The notes beneath the pieces are model-generated. The model saw only the letters and a list, made by a program, of their open reading frames with translations. It had not been told where the DNA came from and made no database searches. From contig NZ_MPVN01000001.1 of NCBI RefSeq assembly GCF_001955535.1, positions 1,364,001 to 1,428,000 of the forward strand: a stretch of 64,000 nt of DNA, in the 5' to 3' direction. The stretch is from Paenibacillus sp. FSL H7-0326 (GTDB lineage: Bacteria > Bacillota > Bacilli > Paenibacillales > Paenibacillaceae). Of the stretch, positions 27,812-36,601 are shown piece by piece (position 1 is the stretch's first letter; every line of letters starts with the position of its first letter). The translations under genes were made by a program, and so were the position numbers.

Positions 27812-28030
27812 TGTGCAGCCCCTTATTCATTGTTATTTATTATATTTAACACGCAGCATTTTTCTATGGGGTTAAAATTAGACCATTAGATGTGTAATAA
27901 TTGTAAATTTTGTTCAAACAAAATCTACTTGAAAACCACTTTTAATTCAACAAGTGATCCCCATAAAGCTTAAGCTCTCGAGTTCTAATTGTTCCTGTAA
28001 GGTTCGATTAGGCCTGAGAGCCTCATCCTT

Positions 28031-28552
28031 CTAAAAACCATTCACTATAAAAATCAAACTCATAAATAATATCAAGCCAATCGTTCCAACAGCCGCAAGG
28101 ATGTTAATAATCTTGTCAGCTCTGAACTTCGTCCGGACTAGCTTTAGCAGTAAATGATACAGCCCAATTCCAATAACACCACCAAGCGTATTGTTGATTA
28201 GATCCGTTATGTCACTGGCACCAATGGCAAACAAATATTGAAGCAGTTCATATACCAGACTTATAGCTGCAATAGTCGCTGCTCTTTTGAGAAATGACCA
28301 CTTCGTCAGCATGCTTAGATATATCCCAACAGGAACAAAAGCAATCATGTTATATAGCAGCTCTTGTATATCTAATTCATTGTTAACGATGACCGACTCA
28401 CCAAATGGAATCAGGTTAATGTTTCTGATCTCCGGTAAATCCTGCGCTGAGAATGCCATTTTAAATACGATAATCCAGGTTAACAGCAAAATATTAACTG
28501 CAAATAGCAACCAAGTTAGCTTCATGCCTCGTTCTAGTTGTGTTGTTTTCAT
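28031..28552 (-). CDS. VanZ family membrane protein
   Basis: About 173 residues with five hydrophobic segments. The VanZ signature is seen in RNINLIPFGES near 45 and in SLVYELLQYLF plus DITDLINNTLGGVIGIGLYH later. VanZ confers low-level teicoplanin resistance in enterococci, but most chromosomal relatives have unknown roles. The start MKTTQLERG follows GAGAGGGAGA. Confidence 0.85.
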   Translation of the reverse strand: MKTTQLERGMKLTWLLFAVNILLLTWIIVFKMAFSAQDLPEIRNINLIPFGESVIVNNELDIQELLYNMIAFVPVGIYLSMLTKWSFLKRAATIAAISLVYELLQYLFAIGASDITDLINNTLGGVIGIGLYHLLLKLVRTKFRADKIINILAAVGTIGLILFMSLIFIVNGF

Positions 28553-28662
28553 TTTCTCTCCCTCTCTAGACAATCATCTCACTGATGAATCAACTCTATA
28601 ACGATTGAAGCTGCGAATAAGTTTGATTCTCTATATTGAAATTATTGTCAGGGGGGGATTGT

Positions 28663-29088
28663 TCAAATATTGTTATTATCCATAAATTCAATACAAAAAG
28701 GCTGCGTTTCGGGCTTCAAACAATACTCTATTCTTTTTCTAAAATCTTTCCATTGTACTTTCTCTAACGCTTCTTCAATGGGGAAAAATCCACATTCCAG
28801 GCTCTCCGGTGAACATGTTAATTCGCCTCCGATGGGCTTTGCTAAAAATAGTGTATTACAAATCGAGTTCCCAACATTCTGAAATATCCCGCAAAATTTA
28901 ATAATTTCAATATCGATCCCTGATTCTTCCTTCGTCTCTCGTATTGCGGCCTGACTCAAAGATTCTCCTATCTCTACTTGTCCTCCAGGCATTTCCCACC
29001 CTCTTCTTGGTCCTCTGATCAGTAATATTTCGTTATTATCATTAACTACAACGGCAGCTGCCGAAACAATATGCTTTGGTGGGTGCAT
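28663..29088 (-). CDS. NUDIX hydrolase
   Basis: A 141-residue NUDIX protein. The box GX5EX7REUXEEXGU is complete: it starts GGQVEIGESLSQAAIRE and ends KEESGI. The substrate is unknown. It begins the run of small one-gene units that make up the island. Confidence 0.85.
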   Translation of the reverse strand: MHPPKHIVSAAAVVVNDNNEILLIRGPRRGWEMPGGQVEIGESLSQAAIRETKEESGIDIEIIKFCGIFQNVGNSICNTLFLAKPIGGELTCSPESLECGFFPIEEALEKVQWKDFRKRIEYCLKPETQPFCIEFMDNNNI

Positions 29089-29112
29089 GACGCTACTCCT
29101 TCATTTTTGAGA

Positions 29113-29607
29113 TTACTTATTTATATTTGCAACCATGGTTATGGATGTGCCTACCTTACCTGTCTCTTCGAAGCAAAATCGCTGGTAAAGTTTCATTGCT
29201 GCTTCATTGCGTGGATCTACACTTAATGAGATTCTTTCAATGTTCTTCTTCCTGGCTTCTTTAAAGAGTTCATTCATCAAAGCGCTTCCAATTCCGATTC
29301 CTCTGTATTCTTCTAAGATCGCCATTCCGAGCTCCGGCACGTCATTATCGACATATCCAAATCCTTTGTTACTCTCATGAAAGTATCGAGCTGTTATTGA
29401 TCCAACTGGTTTGCCTTCTTCGTTGATTGCGATAAATCCAAAATCTCCCTCTCGTCCCCAGCCTTCTACATACTTCGAAAGGTGTGGGTCATTGATCATT
29501 TCTCTGCTAAACGGCTCCTGTCCCTCTGGAACATACAACGATTCGTATAACATTTCCCATAGAAATCCAATATCCTCTGCTTCAATAGGTCTGATTCTAT
29601 AATTCAT
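29113..29607 (-). CDS. GNAT family N-acetyltransferase
   Basis: A 164-residue protein with EEYRGIGIGSALMNELFKEA as motif A and NEAAMKLYQRFCFEETG as motif B. The N-terminus YRIRPIEAEDIGFLWEML is typical. It lies 24 bases upstream of the NUDIX gene, so the pair may be an operon. Confidence 0.86.
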   Translation of the reverse strand: MNYRIRPIEAEDIGFLWEMLYESLYVPEGQEPFSREMINDPHLSKYVEGWGREGDFGFIAINEEGKPVGSITARYFHESNKGFGYVDNDVPELGMAILEEYRGIGIGSALMNELFKEARKKNIERISLSVDPRNEAAMKLYQRFCFEETGKVGTSITMVANINK

Positions 29608-29626
29608 CGTTTGTTACCACCTTCAC

Positions 29627-29989
29627 CTATAATAAAGTCTTTAAAATGGTCCGTTCCCTGTCTACTGTTGTTATGAAGAACTCTTGTTTAATATCCTGCA
29701 ACGCTTCCTTTAGTCTATCTCTTCCAATCCCATCAAATCGTTGCTGAACCTTGCTCACATGCTCTACATCAGACTTAATCTTGCTCTCAATTTCATCATA
29801 TTGCTCTAACGTATCATATTCCCACATGGCAAAGATCTCACTAGTATCTTCATTTAATGTAGTTTGCCATCTTCCAATCAATCTGGCTCCATACTTCAGC
29901 TTGCTTGGTAACAAGACATCATTAAATAAAGAATTAAACTCATCTACAATCGAATTAGCAACAATATACGTCTTCCTCCGATAGATCAT
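29627..29989 (-). CDS. NIPSNAP-like dimeric alpha/beta-barrel protein
   Basis: About 120 residues beginning MIYRRKTYIV. The spacing of GRWQTTLNEDTSEIFAMWEY, and YDEIESKIKSD after it, suggests a NIPSNAP/ferredoxin-like barrel. No catalytic residue can be named. It lies 19 bases upstream of the GNAT gene at 29113, in the same direction. Confidence 0.55.
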   Translation of the reverse strand: MIYRRKTYIVANSIVDEFNSLFNDVLLPSKLKYGARLIGRWQTTLNEDTSEIFAMWEYDTLEQYDEIESKIKSDVEHVSKVQQRFDGIGRDRLKEALQDIKQEFFITTVDRERTILKTLL

Positions 29990-30038
29990 TATTTTCCACA
30001 CCTACTTTCGCAGTCTGTATATAAGTTCGTTTGCTGAG

Positions 30039-30635
30039 TTAAACTTCGAAATCTTGTATCTTACCATTTTTCGTGTAATAGATAAGCCCTTCCACTTCTT
30101 TCATTACTCTTTGAGTACCTTGCTGACTTTCCCACCAGTTCGTAGGTCTCGTGCTCTTATCTTGAGCAGGACATAATGAGTACTCAATATGTTCAGGCAA
30201 ATAGGTCTTCAATGTTAAGTAGCAGCGTCGGATATGATAAAAAGTAGTGACGATCAGAATTCTTTTTATATGATTTAATCCGAAATACTCGTCCAGTACT
30301 TCTCTGGATTTCAGGACATTATCTATCGTGTTCTTGGATAGGGTCTCAACGATAATATCTTGTTCAAGTACCCCGAGCTCGATGGCTCTATTCTTCATTG
30401 ATATGGCTTCGGGCACCTCGAGTGCTCCACCAGACATTAATATCTTTGCGGAGCGTCCAGATTTATATAATTCAACGGCATGTGGGACCCGATATTTATT
30501 GGCCGACACACTGCCAAATACAAAAATAACATCACCGTTCTCGCCATCATCCTCAATCCCACTGAATAGAATGCGGGTTAGCAAATCTTTATTATCCAAT
30601 GAGATACGATCCAAAGACATATCCGATATTTTCAT
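30039..30635 (-). CDS. YdcF-like (DUF218) protein
   Basis: A 198-residue protein of the ElyC/SanA/YdcF family: VIFVFGSVSANKYRVPHAVE, AKILMSGG, then VETLSKNTIDNV and RILIVTTFYHIRRC. No membrane segment is present, so it resembles cytosolic YdcF rather than SanA. The activity is unknown. The intergenic stretch upstream (30664-30783) has a weak resemblance to the cassette repeat (CCTAACGATCCTGAATT). Confidence 0.78.
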   Translation of the reverse strand: MKISDMSLDRISLDNKDLLTRILFSGIEDDGENGDVIFVFGSVSANKYRVPHAVELYKSGRSAKILMSGGALEVPEAISMKNRAIELGVLEQDIIVETLSKNTIDNVLKSREVLDEYFGLNHIKRILIVTTFYHIRRCYLTLKTYLPEHIEYSLCPAQDKSTRPTNWWESQQGTQRVMKEVEGLIYYTKNGKIQDFEV

Positions 30636-30783
30636 TTCCCGACCTCTCGTATTGTTATTGTCAACTTCGGCCTAACGATCCTGAATTTCTCGGCGCATTG
30701 GATTCAACAAATTTTTCCTCCGATTTTATACTAAATACCTTGATGCTACCTGCCATTATTCATACTCGACTTGATATCATATT

Positions 30784-31308
30784 TCATATGCGCTTATGTA
30801 TGCCTGGCGCTTCATTGTTTGTCTTTAATTTCATCAATACAAAATCAATTTCTTCTTCTCCTACTCGACTTTTGAACCATTGAGACTTTACAAATCCAAC
30901 CCGTTCATAGACTTTAATTGCCCGTTCGTTAAATGCAGCGACGACAAGTTGAATGTTAGATGTTTGATACTCCTCTATAATAAACTTGATAGAATCAGCC
31001 ATGAAGTGTGCACCATTACCCATCCCCGTGCGTGAAGGAGCTAATCCCAGGCCAAGGTCAATACAGTTATCATCATTGTAAATCCCTACTTCATATCCTC
31101 CAGATACACGGGCTGATTCTCCAATACAAATAAATCCAAACAACTCATTATCATCATTCAAAACGTAGTAATATTCACCGTTCATTAACTCCGAGATCGT
31201 TTCCTCGCTGCCATCCATGTTATAGAAAGAGTAAGATTCTTCATATGTCCATTCAGCAATGGACGCAGCGTATTCTTCTGTCATTAAATAGTAGCGAAAG
31301 GATTGCAT
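30784..31308 (-). CDS. GNAT family N-acetyltransferase
   Basis: A 174-residue protein with motif A in LAPSRTGMGNGAHFMADSIK and motif B in FNERAIKVYERVGF. It lies 21 bases downstream of the gene at 31330. The substrate is unknown. Confidence 0.84.
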   Translation of the reverse strand: MQSFRYYLMTEEYAASIAEWTYEESYSFYNMDGSEETISELMNGEYYYVLNDDNELFGFICIGESARVSGGYEVGIYNDDNCIDLGLGLAPSRTGMGNGAHFMADSIKFIIEEYQTSNIQLVVAAFNERAIKVYERVGFVKSQWFKSRVGEEEIDFVLMKLKTNNEAPGIHKRI

Positions 31309-31329
31309 AACTCTTTTTGCTCCCTTCTT

Positions 31330-31725
31330 TTAGAATACACTTTCATAAATCTCTTTAGCTCCCTTGTTTATTTCGCTTAATATTTCGCTCGGTGTTGGAT
31401 TCTGAATGATTCTCAGCAGATCTTCTCTTACTTCGTTATGGACATCCGTATTCAATTTGGGAATGAGAAAATAGATACATGAATATTGCCAGCCTTCATC
31501 GTCGCTATTTAAAACCCTGTGTATTCTAGGAAGCAGATCATCCGCTTTGAATCTTGGAAGCACCGTACATAATTCTTGTGCAACAGGCCAGTTAATATCC
31601 TGCAGCCATTCAAACAAGTCATCCATGATTGAACTAACATCCATTCTGGGATCAAGTTCTCTCAGCTTATCAATGACCTCTAAATCATGTTTATGTTTTG
31701 GAACTAGCTGTTCGAGATTATTCAT
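31330..31725 (-). CDS. hypothetical protein, DUF5071-like
   Basis: A 131-residue acidic, all-helical protein. The repeated helix pattern (DINWPVAQELCTVLPRF, EGWQYSCIYFLIPKL) suggests short HEAT-like helices and fits the DUF5071 family as I recall it. No catalytic motif. It is probably co-transcribed with the GNAT gene downstream. Confidence 0.55.
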   Translation of the reverse strand: MNNLEQLVPKHKHDLEVIDKLRELDPRMDVSSIMDDLFEWLQDINWPVAQELCTVLPRFKADDLLPRIHRVLNSDDEGWQYSCIYFLIPKLNTDVHNEVREDLLRIIQNPTPSEILSEINKGAKEIYESVF

Positions 31726-31803
31726 TTAGCTCACCTTGACCCTTAACTTTTAACGCCAATACCATAATTTTTGATCGTCTCATCCAATGTCTGATCGCTT
31801 TTC

Positions 31804-32238
31804 TCATTCCATATAAAAACTCATTTCAAAAGTTCCCTCTTCAAAGAACAAAGGAAATCTTCGTTTAAACCAATCTTGCATAGGTAACTTAGGTACATCT
31901 TCAATCTCTACCCACCGTAACTCCCCTTCTGGCGGATGATCAAGCAGCTTCCCCTCAAAAGAAGTCGCCAGATAATTAAACACCATATATCTTAAGCCTT
32001 TATCCGGCTCACAGAACTCATCGAGACCTTTGTATATGATGTCTTTAACGATTAATCCGGTCTCTTCACGCACTTCACGAATTGCACCATTAACTATACT
32101 CTCTGGAAAATCCACCTTTCCCCCTGGAGCTATGTATCCTGGAAATCCAAGCTTATCAGGTCTATTCATTAATAAAACCTTCGATCCATCCTGTATCATG
32201 CACATCGTATATATTTTATGAGTTACTTCGGCTGCCAA
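31804..32238 (-). CDS. NUDIX hydrolase
   Basis: About 144 residues with a complete NUDIX box: GGKVDFPESIVNGAIRE then VREETGL. The open frame reaches 32265, but that start has no ribosome site; a TTG at 32238 behind GAGAGGG is more plausible. Either start overlaps the end of the GNAT gene at 32216, so translation is coupled. Confidence 0.82.
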   Translation of the reverse strand: MAAEVTHKIYTMCMIQDGSKVLLMNRPDKLGFPGYIAPGGKVDFPESIVNGAIREVREETGLIVKDIIYKGLDEFCEPDKGLRYMVFNYLATSFEGKLLDHPPEGELRWVEIEDVPKLPMQDWFKRRFPLFFEEGTFEMSFYME

Positions 32239-32776
32239 ATGGTTCAACCCTCTCTTTATATTCATTCTCTAAAATAGAAAACAAATAGGAATCATGGAAT
32301 ACTCCTTTAGCCCATATATGCTCCCTTAAGTGACCTTCCATTTTCATTCCTATTTTTCGCAATACCTTTTCTGATCCCGTATTCTCTGGTCGACAAGTTG
32401 CAAAGACTCTATGTATATTGAAGTTCTCAAATGCTAGTTTCAATAACACTTTAGATGCTTCGCTAGCGTAGCCATTGCCCCAATATTCAGAATTAAAACA
32501 GTAACCGATCTCTGCATTTTTCTCTCTGATATACATTCCACAGCCACCAATTAATTGGTTTGTTTCTTTTAGAATGACAGCAAATTCATAATCTGTTCGC
32601 TCATTTAATTGTTGCATTGCAATTTGATGACTTACATAAGACTTCGTCTCCTCTTCGCTATTGGGTCCCCACAGCGTATGCTCAGTTACCCGAGGGCTGG
32701 ATGCATACTTATGTACATCAATCCAATCATTCATGATGAACTCACGAATATTTAATCTTGCGGTTTCTATGTGCAT
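32216..32776 (-). CDS. RimJ/RimL-type GNAT acetyltransferase
   Basis: A 186-residue protein of the N-terminal acetyltransferase type: ETARLNIREFIMNDW at the start, EIGYCFNSEYWGNGYASEA as motif A, and HRVFATCRPENTGSEKVLRK later. It overlaps the NUDIX gene downstream. The substrate is unknown. Confidence 0.87.
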   Translation of the reverse strand: MHIETARLNIREFIMNDWIDVHKYASSPRVTEHTLWGPNSEEETKSYVSHQIAMQQLNERTDYEFAVILKETNQLIGGCGMYIREKNAEIGYCFNSEYWGNGYASEASKVLLKLAFENFNIHRVFATCRPENTGSEKVLRKIGMKMEGHLREHIWAKGVFHDSYLFSILENEYKERVEPFGSRSNS

Positions 32777-32963
32777 TTATGAATTCTCCTTAATGTAATT
32801 TAGTGTCTTCTTCAATCTCACACTCTTCCTAATATCATAAGCTGTGTAGGTTTATCTCGACTTTCTGATCATGTTTGTGCATAATTAGCACATAAGTTTG
32901 TTTATTACATTTTTATACATATCAATATGTTTCACACTTTATATATCGCAGGAGGGTTTTCCA

Positions 32964-33221
32964 TTGAAAAAAACGTTCGCTTTTTTGCTGGTATCCACTC
33001 TATTTATTGGATCCGTTAGTTCTGCCGCTGCCAAACCTGAGGTGATTACTTACAAGAACTGTACTGAGTTAAACAAAGTCTATAAAGGCGGAGTAGCCAA
33101 ATCTGCTTCTATTAAGAACAAAGGCGGGAAAACCAAATATAAGCCCTTCGTATCCAAAGAATTATATGAAGCGAATAAGAAAAGCGATCGAGATAAAGAT
33201 TTCATTGCGTGTGAAAAATAA
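32964..33221 (+). CDS. secreted Excalibur-domain protein
   Basis: An 85-residue plus-strand protein. It starts at a TTG seven bases after GGAGG and has a signal peptide (MKKTFAFLLVSTLFIGSVSS, likely cut after AAA). The mature part carries the Excalibur calcium-binding pattern: YKNCTELNKVYKGGVAKS ahead and DRDKDFIACEK at the end, with two cysteines. It is the only plus-strand gene near the left border of the cassette array. Its cell-surface or secreted role is inferred. Confidence 0.8.
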   Translation: MKKTFAFLLVSTLFIGSVSSAAAKPEVITYKNCTELNKVYKGGVAKSASIKNKGGKTKYKPFVSKELYEANKKSDRDKDFIACEK

Positions 33222-33230
33222 TATATCACG

Positions 33231-33252
33231 GGACCTTCTCTATCGAAGGTCC
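33231..33252. terminator. hairpin after the Excalibur gene
   Basis: GGACCTTC-TCTATC-GAAGGTCC is a perfect eight-base stem ten bases after the stop codon. The T-tract is weak, so termination is likely but not certain. Confidence 0.5.
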
Positions 33253-33399
33253 AACTATTGTCAAAATATCAGCTCTCACTCTTCTAGGCAAGTTCGATTA
33301 GCCTTTCTTCGTTTCCCAGATTGTGCTTAAAGCACGTAATCTTTCATATTCCATACTTACTAGTAATTTCCTTCAATGTACCAGACAAAACAAGACACT

Positions 33400-33491
33400 G
33401 TATAACAAAAAAAGCCGCATTCAGCGGCTGATAAGCGTTCGGTGACCATGTACTGCGGCTCACCCAGTTTGAAATGAATATTGTGTTAGAC
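33400..33491 (-). repeat. attC-like cassette site S1
   Basis: On the minus strand it runs from GTCTAAC (33491-33485) to GTTATAC (33406-33400), 92 bases. GTCTAAC matches the integron R'' consensus RYYYAAC exactly; GTTATAC matches GTTRRRY in six of seven. It holds a strong hairpin (AGCCGCTGAATGCGGCT followed by T) and lies 23 bases after the stop of the GNAT gene at 33514. It marks the downstream end of the array. Confidence 0.65.
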
Positions 33492-33513
33492 AATGATTGT
33501 CTTCCTGATTCTC

Positions 33514-33954
33514 TTAGTTCAGGTTCTTATTCAAGAACACCAGTCTATCGATCTCTGCAAAACCAAGCTTTTTATAAAAAGCTTCAGCAGGAATACCTCG
33601 ATCCGTTAACAACGTTATATTACCTACCTCATCAGACTCAAGCTTTTCTATTAAAAATCTTATAAGTGCTGATCCTACACCGGATTTCTGCTTCTGTACA
33701 CTGACACACATCTCGTTGATGAAAAACTCTTTTCCACTCCACCAATGCTTTGTAGCACCAAAGATAAAGCCTATGATTTCTTCCCCATCTACAGCAACAA
33801 CACCTATGAATCCAGGGGTATTCGTGAAATCTATTAAGTATCGATATGCAGTATCTGGTGACCATTCATCATTCCACGGCTCTTGATTAAAAACACTTAT
33901 AAACGTATTTACACACGATAAGAGGTCATTTCTATCGAATAATCTAAGTTCCAT
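33514..33954 (-). CDS. GNAT family N-acetyltransferase
   Basis: A 146-residue protein with QKQKSGVGSALIRFLIEKLE as motif A and IPAEAFYKKLGFAEIDRL as motif B. It resembles aminoglycoside 6'-acetyltransferase-like members only in general shape; the substrate is unknown. It is followed by cassette site S1. Confidence 0.85.
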   Translation of the reverse strand: MELRLFDRNDLLSCVNTFISVFNQEPWNDEWSPDTAYRYLIDFTNTPGFIGVVAVDGEEIIGFIFGATKHWWSGKEFFINEMCVSVQKQKSGVGSALIRFLIEKLESDEVGNITLLTDRGIPAEAFYKKLGFAEIDRLVFLNKNLN

Positions 33955-33971
33955 AGCTCAGTCCACTCTTT

Positions 33972-34097
33972 TCATAGATTTATTATGTTCATTGATGTAA
34001 CCTCATTGATGACTCCGTGTTCCCCATATGGTTCTACATAATTTATATGCTCTGATTCAAAAAGTTTCATTAGTTCATATTCTTGAGGAAAAGGCAC
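33972..34097 (-). pseudogene. short coding remnant (about 41 codons)
   Basis: An open frame begins exactly at the core GTTAGGT of site S2 (GTG at 34097) and reads through MKLFESEHINYVEPYGEHG to a TGA at 33972. The amino-acid composition looks like real protein, but no ribosome site precedes it. I read it as the 3' remnant of a lost cassette gene. Confidence 0.35.
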
Positions 34098-34135
34098 CTA
34101 ACGTTTCTCCTGTTCGTTGACTTAACTCAACAATA
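34096..34135 (-). repeat. truncated attC-like site S2
   Basis: The minus strand ends in AACGTTAGGT, with GTTAGGT (34102-34096) a perfect GTTRRRY core. The other half is reduced to GTTGAGTTAAGTCAAC and directly touches the stop codon of the GNAT gene at 34139. Confidence 0.45.
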
Positions 34136-34138
34136 ACT

Positions 34139-34708
34139 TCAAATGTCTTTGCAGAAAAAACTATACTCCGTTCTCCATTCATCCGCTTTCAATCCATAAA
34201 TTATTCTATCTACAAATCTTCCATTTATATATTCGTAATCTCTTAACTCCCCTTCACGTTTAAAACCTAATTTCTCAGGAATAGCACGGCTCTTCGTATT
34301 ATCTGTAGCTACTCCTATTTCAACTTTATTTAGTTTAAGTTCAAGAAATGCATAATTTATTAGTGCTTTGACCGATCTAGTTATTATACCTTTGCCCTCA
34401 TATTCTTTCCCGAGCCAATATCCAATTTCTGTTTTTTTATTTTCTTGATCTAAATATACATAACCTATAGAGCCCACTAGTGTATCTCCACACCATATTC
34501 CTAACCAGTAACCTTCATCTTTAGCATATCTCATGCGTGTTCTTTCGATAAAGGTTTTTGAATCTTCCGGTGCCAAAGTCATACTGGGAAATTTCAACCA
34601 CTTCCCTATATGATCCCTATTCCTATTGATCAAATCATATAATTGTTCTGCATCTTTAGTCTCCAATAATGCTAACAAAGAAGAATCGTCAATTTCGTAT
34701 TTAAACAT
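34139..34708 (-). CDS. RimJ/RimL-type GNAT acetyltransferase
   Basis: About 189 residues beginning MFKYEIDDSSLLALLE behind AAGGAG. GYWLGKEYEGKGIITRSVKA is motif A and NTKSRAIPEKLGFKREGEL motif B, the usual RimL layout. The open frame has 13 further upstream codons without a ribosome site. Confidence 0.86.
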   Translation of the reverse strand: MFKYEIDDSSLLALLETKDAEQLYDLINRNRDHIGKWLKFPSMTLAPEDSKTFIERTRMRYAKDEGYWLGIWCGDTLVGSIGYVYLDQENKKTEIGYWLGKEYEGKGIITRSVKALINYAFLELKLNKVEIGVATDNTKSRAIPEKLGFKREGELRDYEYINGRFVDRIIYGLKADEWRTEYSFFCKDI

Positions 34709-34772
34709 TGTCTTATCTTCTCCTTCATTTCTTTGTATTTGATGCATTCAAATGATTTCAGCAAAAGACTTC

Positions 34773-35336
34773 TTACCTCTTTGAGTAGGCATATAAATTA
34801 TATCCATCATACTTTACATAAAATCCTTCACTTATTAATTCTTGTTCTTCAGGTCTTATCCCAAATGAAAATGATGCCTCTGGACCAGTACCTGTCTGAC
34901 CCACCGAAAACTCCTTCATGTTTATATCATATAATCTCACTTTAGCTGACGGAGTAGTAAAGGTTCCATCATCATTAAAGAATCCATTATATATGAACTC
35001 CCCTGCTTTGTATTTCATATTGAAAGTAGTCTTAAAACTAAAATATATATCATTACCTCTATTCCATACATCATCCAACAATAAATTGGTGTTATAGGTC
35101 TCTAGTAACTCTATATCTTGTTCTTTTCTTTCCTCTGGATTGAATGTAATCCATTCGGGTTTTATAAATATTTCAATAGGAATTTGTTCTACTTGCAATG
35201 TGAGTGAATATCCATCTTGATTTATAACATTGCTAGTTATGCTCTCATTTGTATAATTTAAATTGTAATAATTATAAATGAATATAAAGATTATTATTGC
35301 ACAACATACGAGAATTACATTTCTTCTTTTATTCAT
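34773..35336 (-). CDS. membrane-anchored hypothetical protein
   Basis: A 187-residue protein with one N-terminal transmembrane helix (RNVILVCCAIIIFIFIYNYY) and an extracytoplasmic domain that I do not recognise. The C-terminus YVKYDGYNLYAYSKR is rich in Tyr. It begins 45 bases after the gene at 35382 and precedes the GNAT gene without a cassette site between them, so it may share a cassette with both. Confidence 0.6.
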   Translation of the reverse strand: MNKRRNVILVCCAIIIFIFIYNYYNLNYTNESITSNVINQDGYSLTLQVEQIPIEIFIKPEWITFNPEERKEQDIELLETYNTNLLLDDVWNRGNDIYFSFKTTFNMKYKAGEFIYNGFFNDDGTFTTPSAKVRLYDINMKEFSVGQTGTGPEASFSFGIRPEEQELISEGFYVKYDGYNLYAYSKR

Positions 35337-35381
35337 ATTTATTCCCTTCTATTAGAGGTCGTTCGGTGCTTCTTCTAACTC

Positions 35382-35849
35382 TCATTCTTTATCCTCTTTA
35401 GGCCCGTATCTCAATGTCTCTCCAATCCAATCATTGGCATCTCTCCATTTCACTTTCTTGGAGCAAATCCAATTGACTTCAGCAAATTTATTTTCTTTAT
35501 CAGGACTCCATTCATTATCGTCTGCCCAATAAAACAAGCCGTCCTTATGTAAAAATGTCGCACCGAAGATAATAGAATCGTAATTTTCTGGACTTGGATT
35601 AATATACAATTGAATCAATTCATCAAATATCAATTCAATCGCAGTTGGATTTGTATTTTGTCTTTGAATGAGTAATCTAACTCTATGGTCACGTTTTGCT
35701 GATATTGACATGGAAAGGTCTTTATTTACATAATGATCAGTCCACATATAAAGCCCTTTGATACATGAATCGTGAAACCAGCCAAACAAACTCATTAAAT
35801 TCTCAATGTCTTCTTGATTATTTATTTCTTGCCATTGAGATGTTGTCAT
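35382..35849 (-). CDS. hypothetical protein
   Basis: A 155-residue acidic, soluble protein. LFGWFHDSCIKGLYMWTDHY at residues 18-37 and DDNEWSPDKE later recall immunity-like or DUF proteins of Bacillales, but I cannot name the family. AGGTGA precedes the ATG. The start lies 52 bases after the core of site S3, which is normal cassette spacing here. Confidence 0.6.
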   Translation of the reverse strand: MTTSQWQEINNQEDIENLMSLFGWFHDSCIKGLYMWTDHYVNKDLSMSISAKRDHRVRLLIQRQNTNPTAIELIFDELIQLYINPSPENYDSIIFGATFLHKDGLFYWADDNEWSPDKENKFAEVNWICSKKVKWRDANDWIGETLRYGPKEDKE

Positions 35850-35900
35850 CCTTTCACCTCATTTCGATAAGAATTATTTATGTAGTGCCGAATGAATTTT

Positions 35901-36071
35901 ATCTAACGTTTCTGTATACATGACCTCGTCCTACCGATTTAAGTCGACGAAGTCGCTGGCCGACATGCGGTTAGTCGATGCGGATGTGTCTGCCTGTTTT
36001 CGCTTCTCCCCCATATACCTCGGGCTGAGCCAGTAACTTGTAGGTTCCGATGGGTGAATATAATGTTAGAT
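35901..36071 (-). repeat. attC-like cassette site S3, both cores perfect
   Basis: On the minus strand ATCTAAC (36071-36065) opens and GTTAGAT (35907-35901) closes a 171-base repeat. Both match the integron consensus RYYYAAC...GTTRRRY exactly and are inverted copies of each other. The opening half continues ATTATATTCACCCATCGG, shared with sites S6 and S9. The site starts six bases after the stop codon of the gene at 36077. Confidence 0.7.
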
Positions 36072-36076
36072 GTAGT

Positions 36077-36550
36077 TCATCTGCTTCTTCGTGCAATCTT
36101 ACTAAATAATCTTGGTTTATAAATTTCAAAATTCTTTATCAATTCTTCTCCAAAAATACAAATTGTTTTTTCCCATGGATGACTAAGATACCCCCAACTA
36201 AAATCACTTTTTAAAAACAAATAGTACTCCCCATCTGGATAAAATCTGATTGTTTGCGCTACCCTGCTTGTTTCTAAATGAGGATTATATAAAAAAGATT
36301 CATGCTGCCAATCAAGTGCATACATGAATTCATCGATATTTGTGCTTGCTTTGAATGCTGATAAACATTTCTTTTCTAAATCATCTATATCATCTTCATT
36401 AAAGTCTGAGACGTCATAAGTTATAAAAGGAGATTTCTCAAAAAAAGTAGGCCAATCCCTTGGAGAAATGCTTGGTCTGAAATGAAACTCTCTGCCAATC
36501 CTGTCCCACACTTGGTTGTATTCCTCATCACTTAAAGGTATCCAATTCAT
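36077..36550 (-). CDS. DUF2716-like hypothetical protein
   Basis: A 157-residue soluble protein: WIPLSDEEYNQVWDRI at the N-terminus, FHFRPSISPRDWP, then YALDWQHESFLYNPH and YPDGEYYLFLKSDFSWGYLS. This pattern matches DUF2716 as I know it; the function is unknown. Its stop codon lies six bases from site S3. Confidence 0.65.
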   Translation of the reverse strand: MNWIPLSDEEYNQVWDRIGREFHFRPSISPRDWPTFFEKSPFITYDVSDFNEDDIDDLEKKCLSAFKASTNIDEFMYALDWQHESFLYNPHLETSRVAQTIRFYPDGEYYLFLKSDFSWGYLSHPWEKTICIFGEELIKNFEIYKPRLFSKIARRSR

Positions 36551-36601
36551 AAATGATAACTCCCGTTTGTTATACTTTGTGTGTTGATTGATGGCCTTGG
36601 A

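Noticed and set aside
27812..28030. Region upstream of the methyltransferase at 26933 as a possible cassette repeat or small RNA
   Set aside because: AT-rich sequence without conserved ends, a stable hairpin or the shared interior words.
28574..33399. Search for cassette repeats in the left part of the island (28.5-33.4 kb)
   Set aside because: Gene types are similar, but the intergenic stretches show only fragments such as CCTAACGATCCTG at about 30672 and no paired ends. I did not call sites there.
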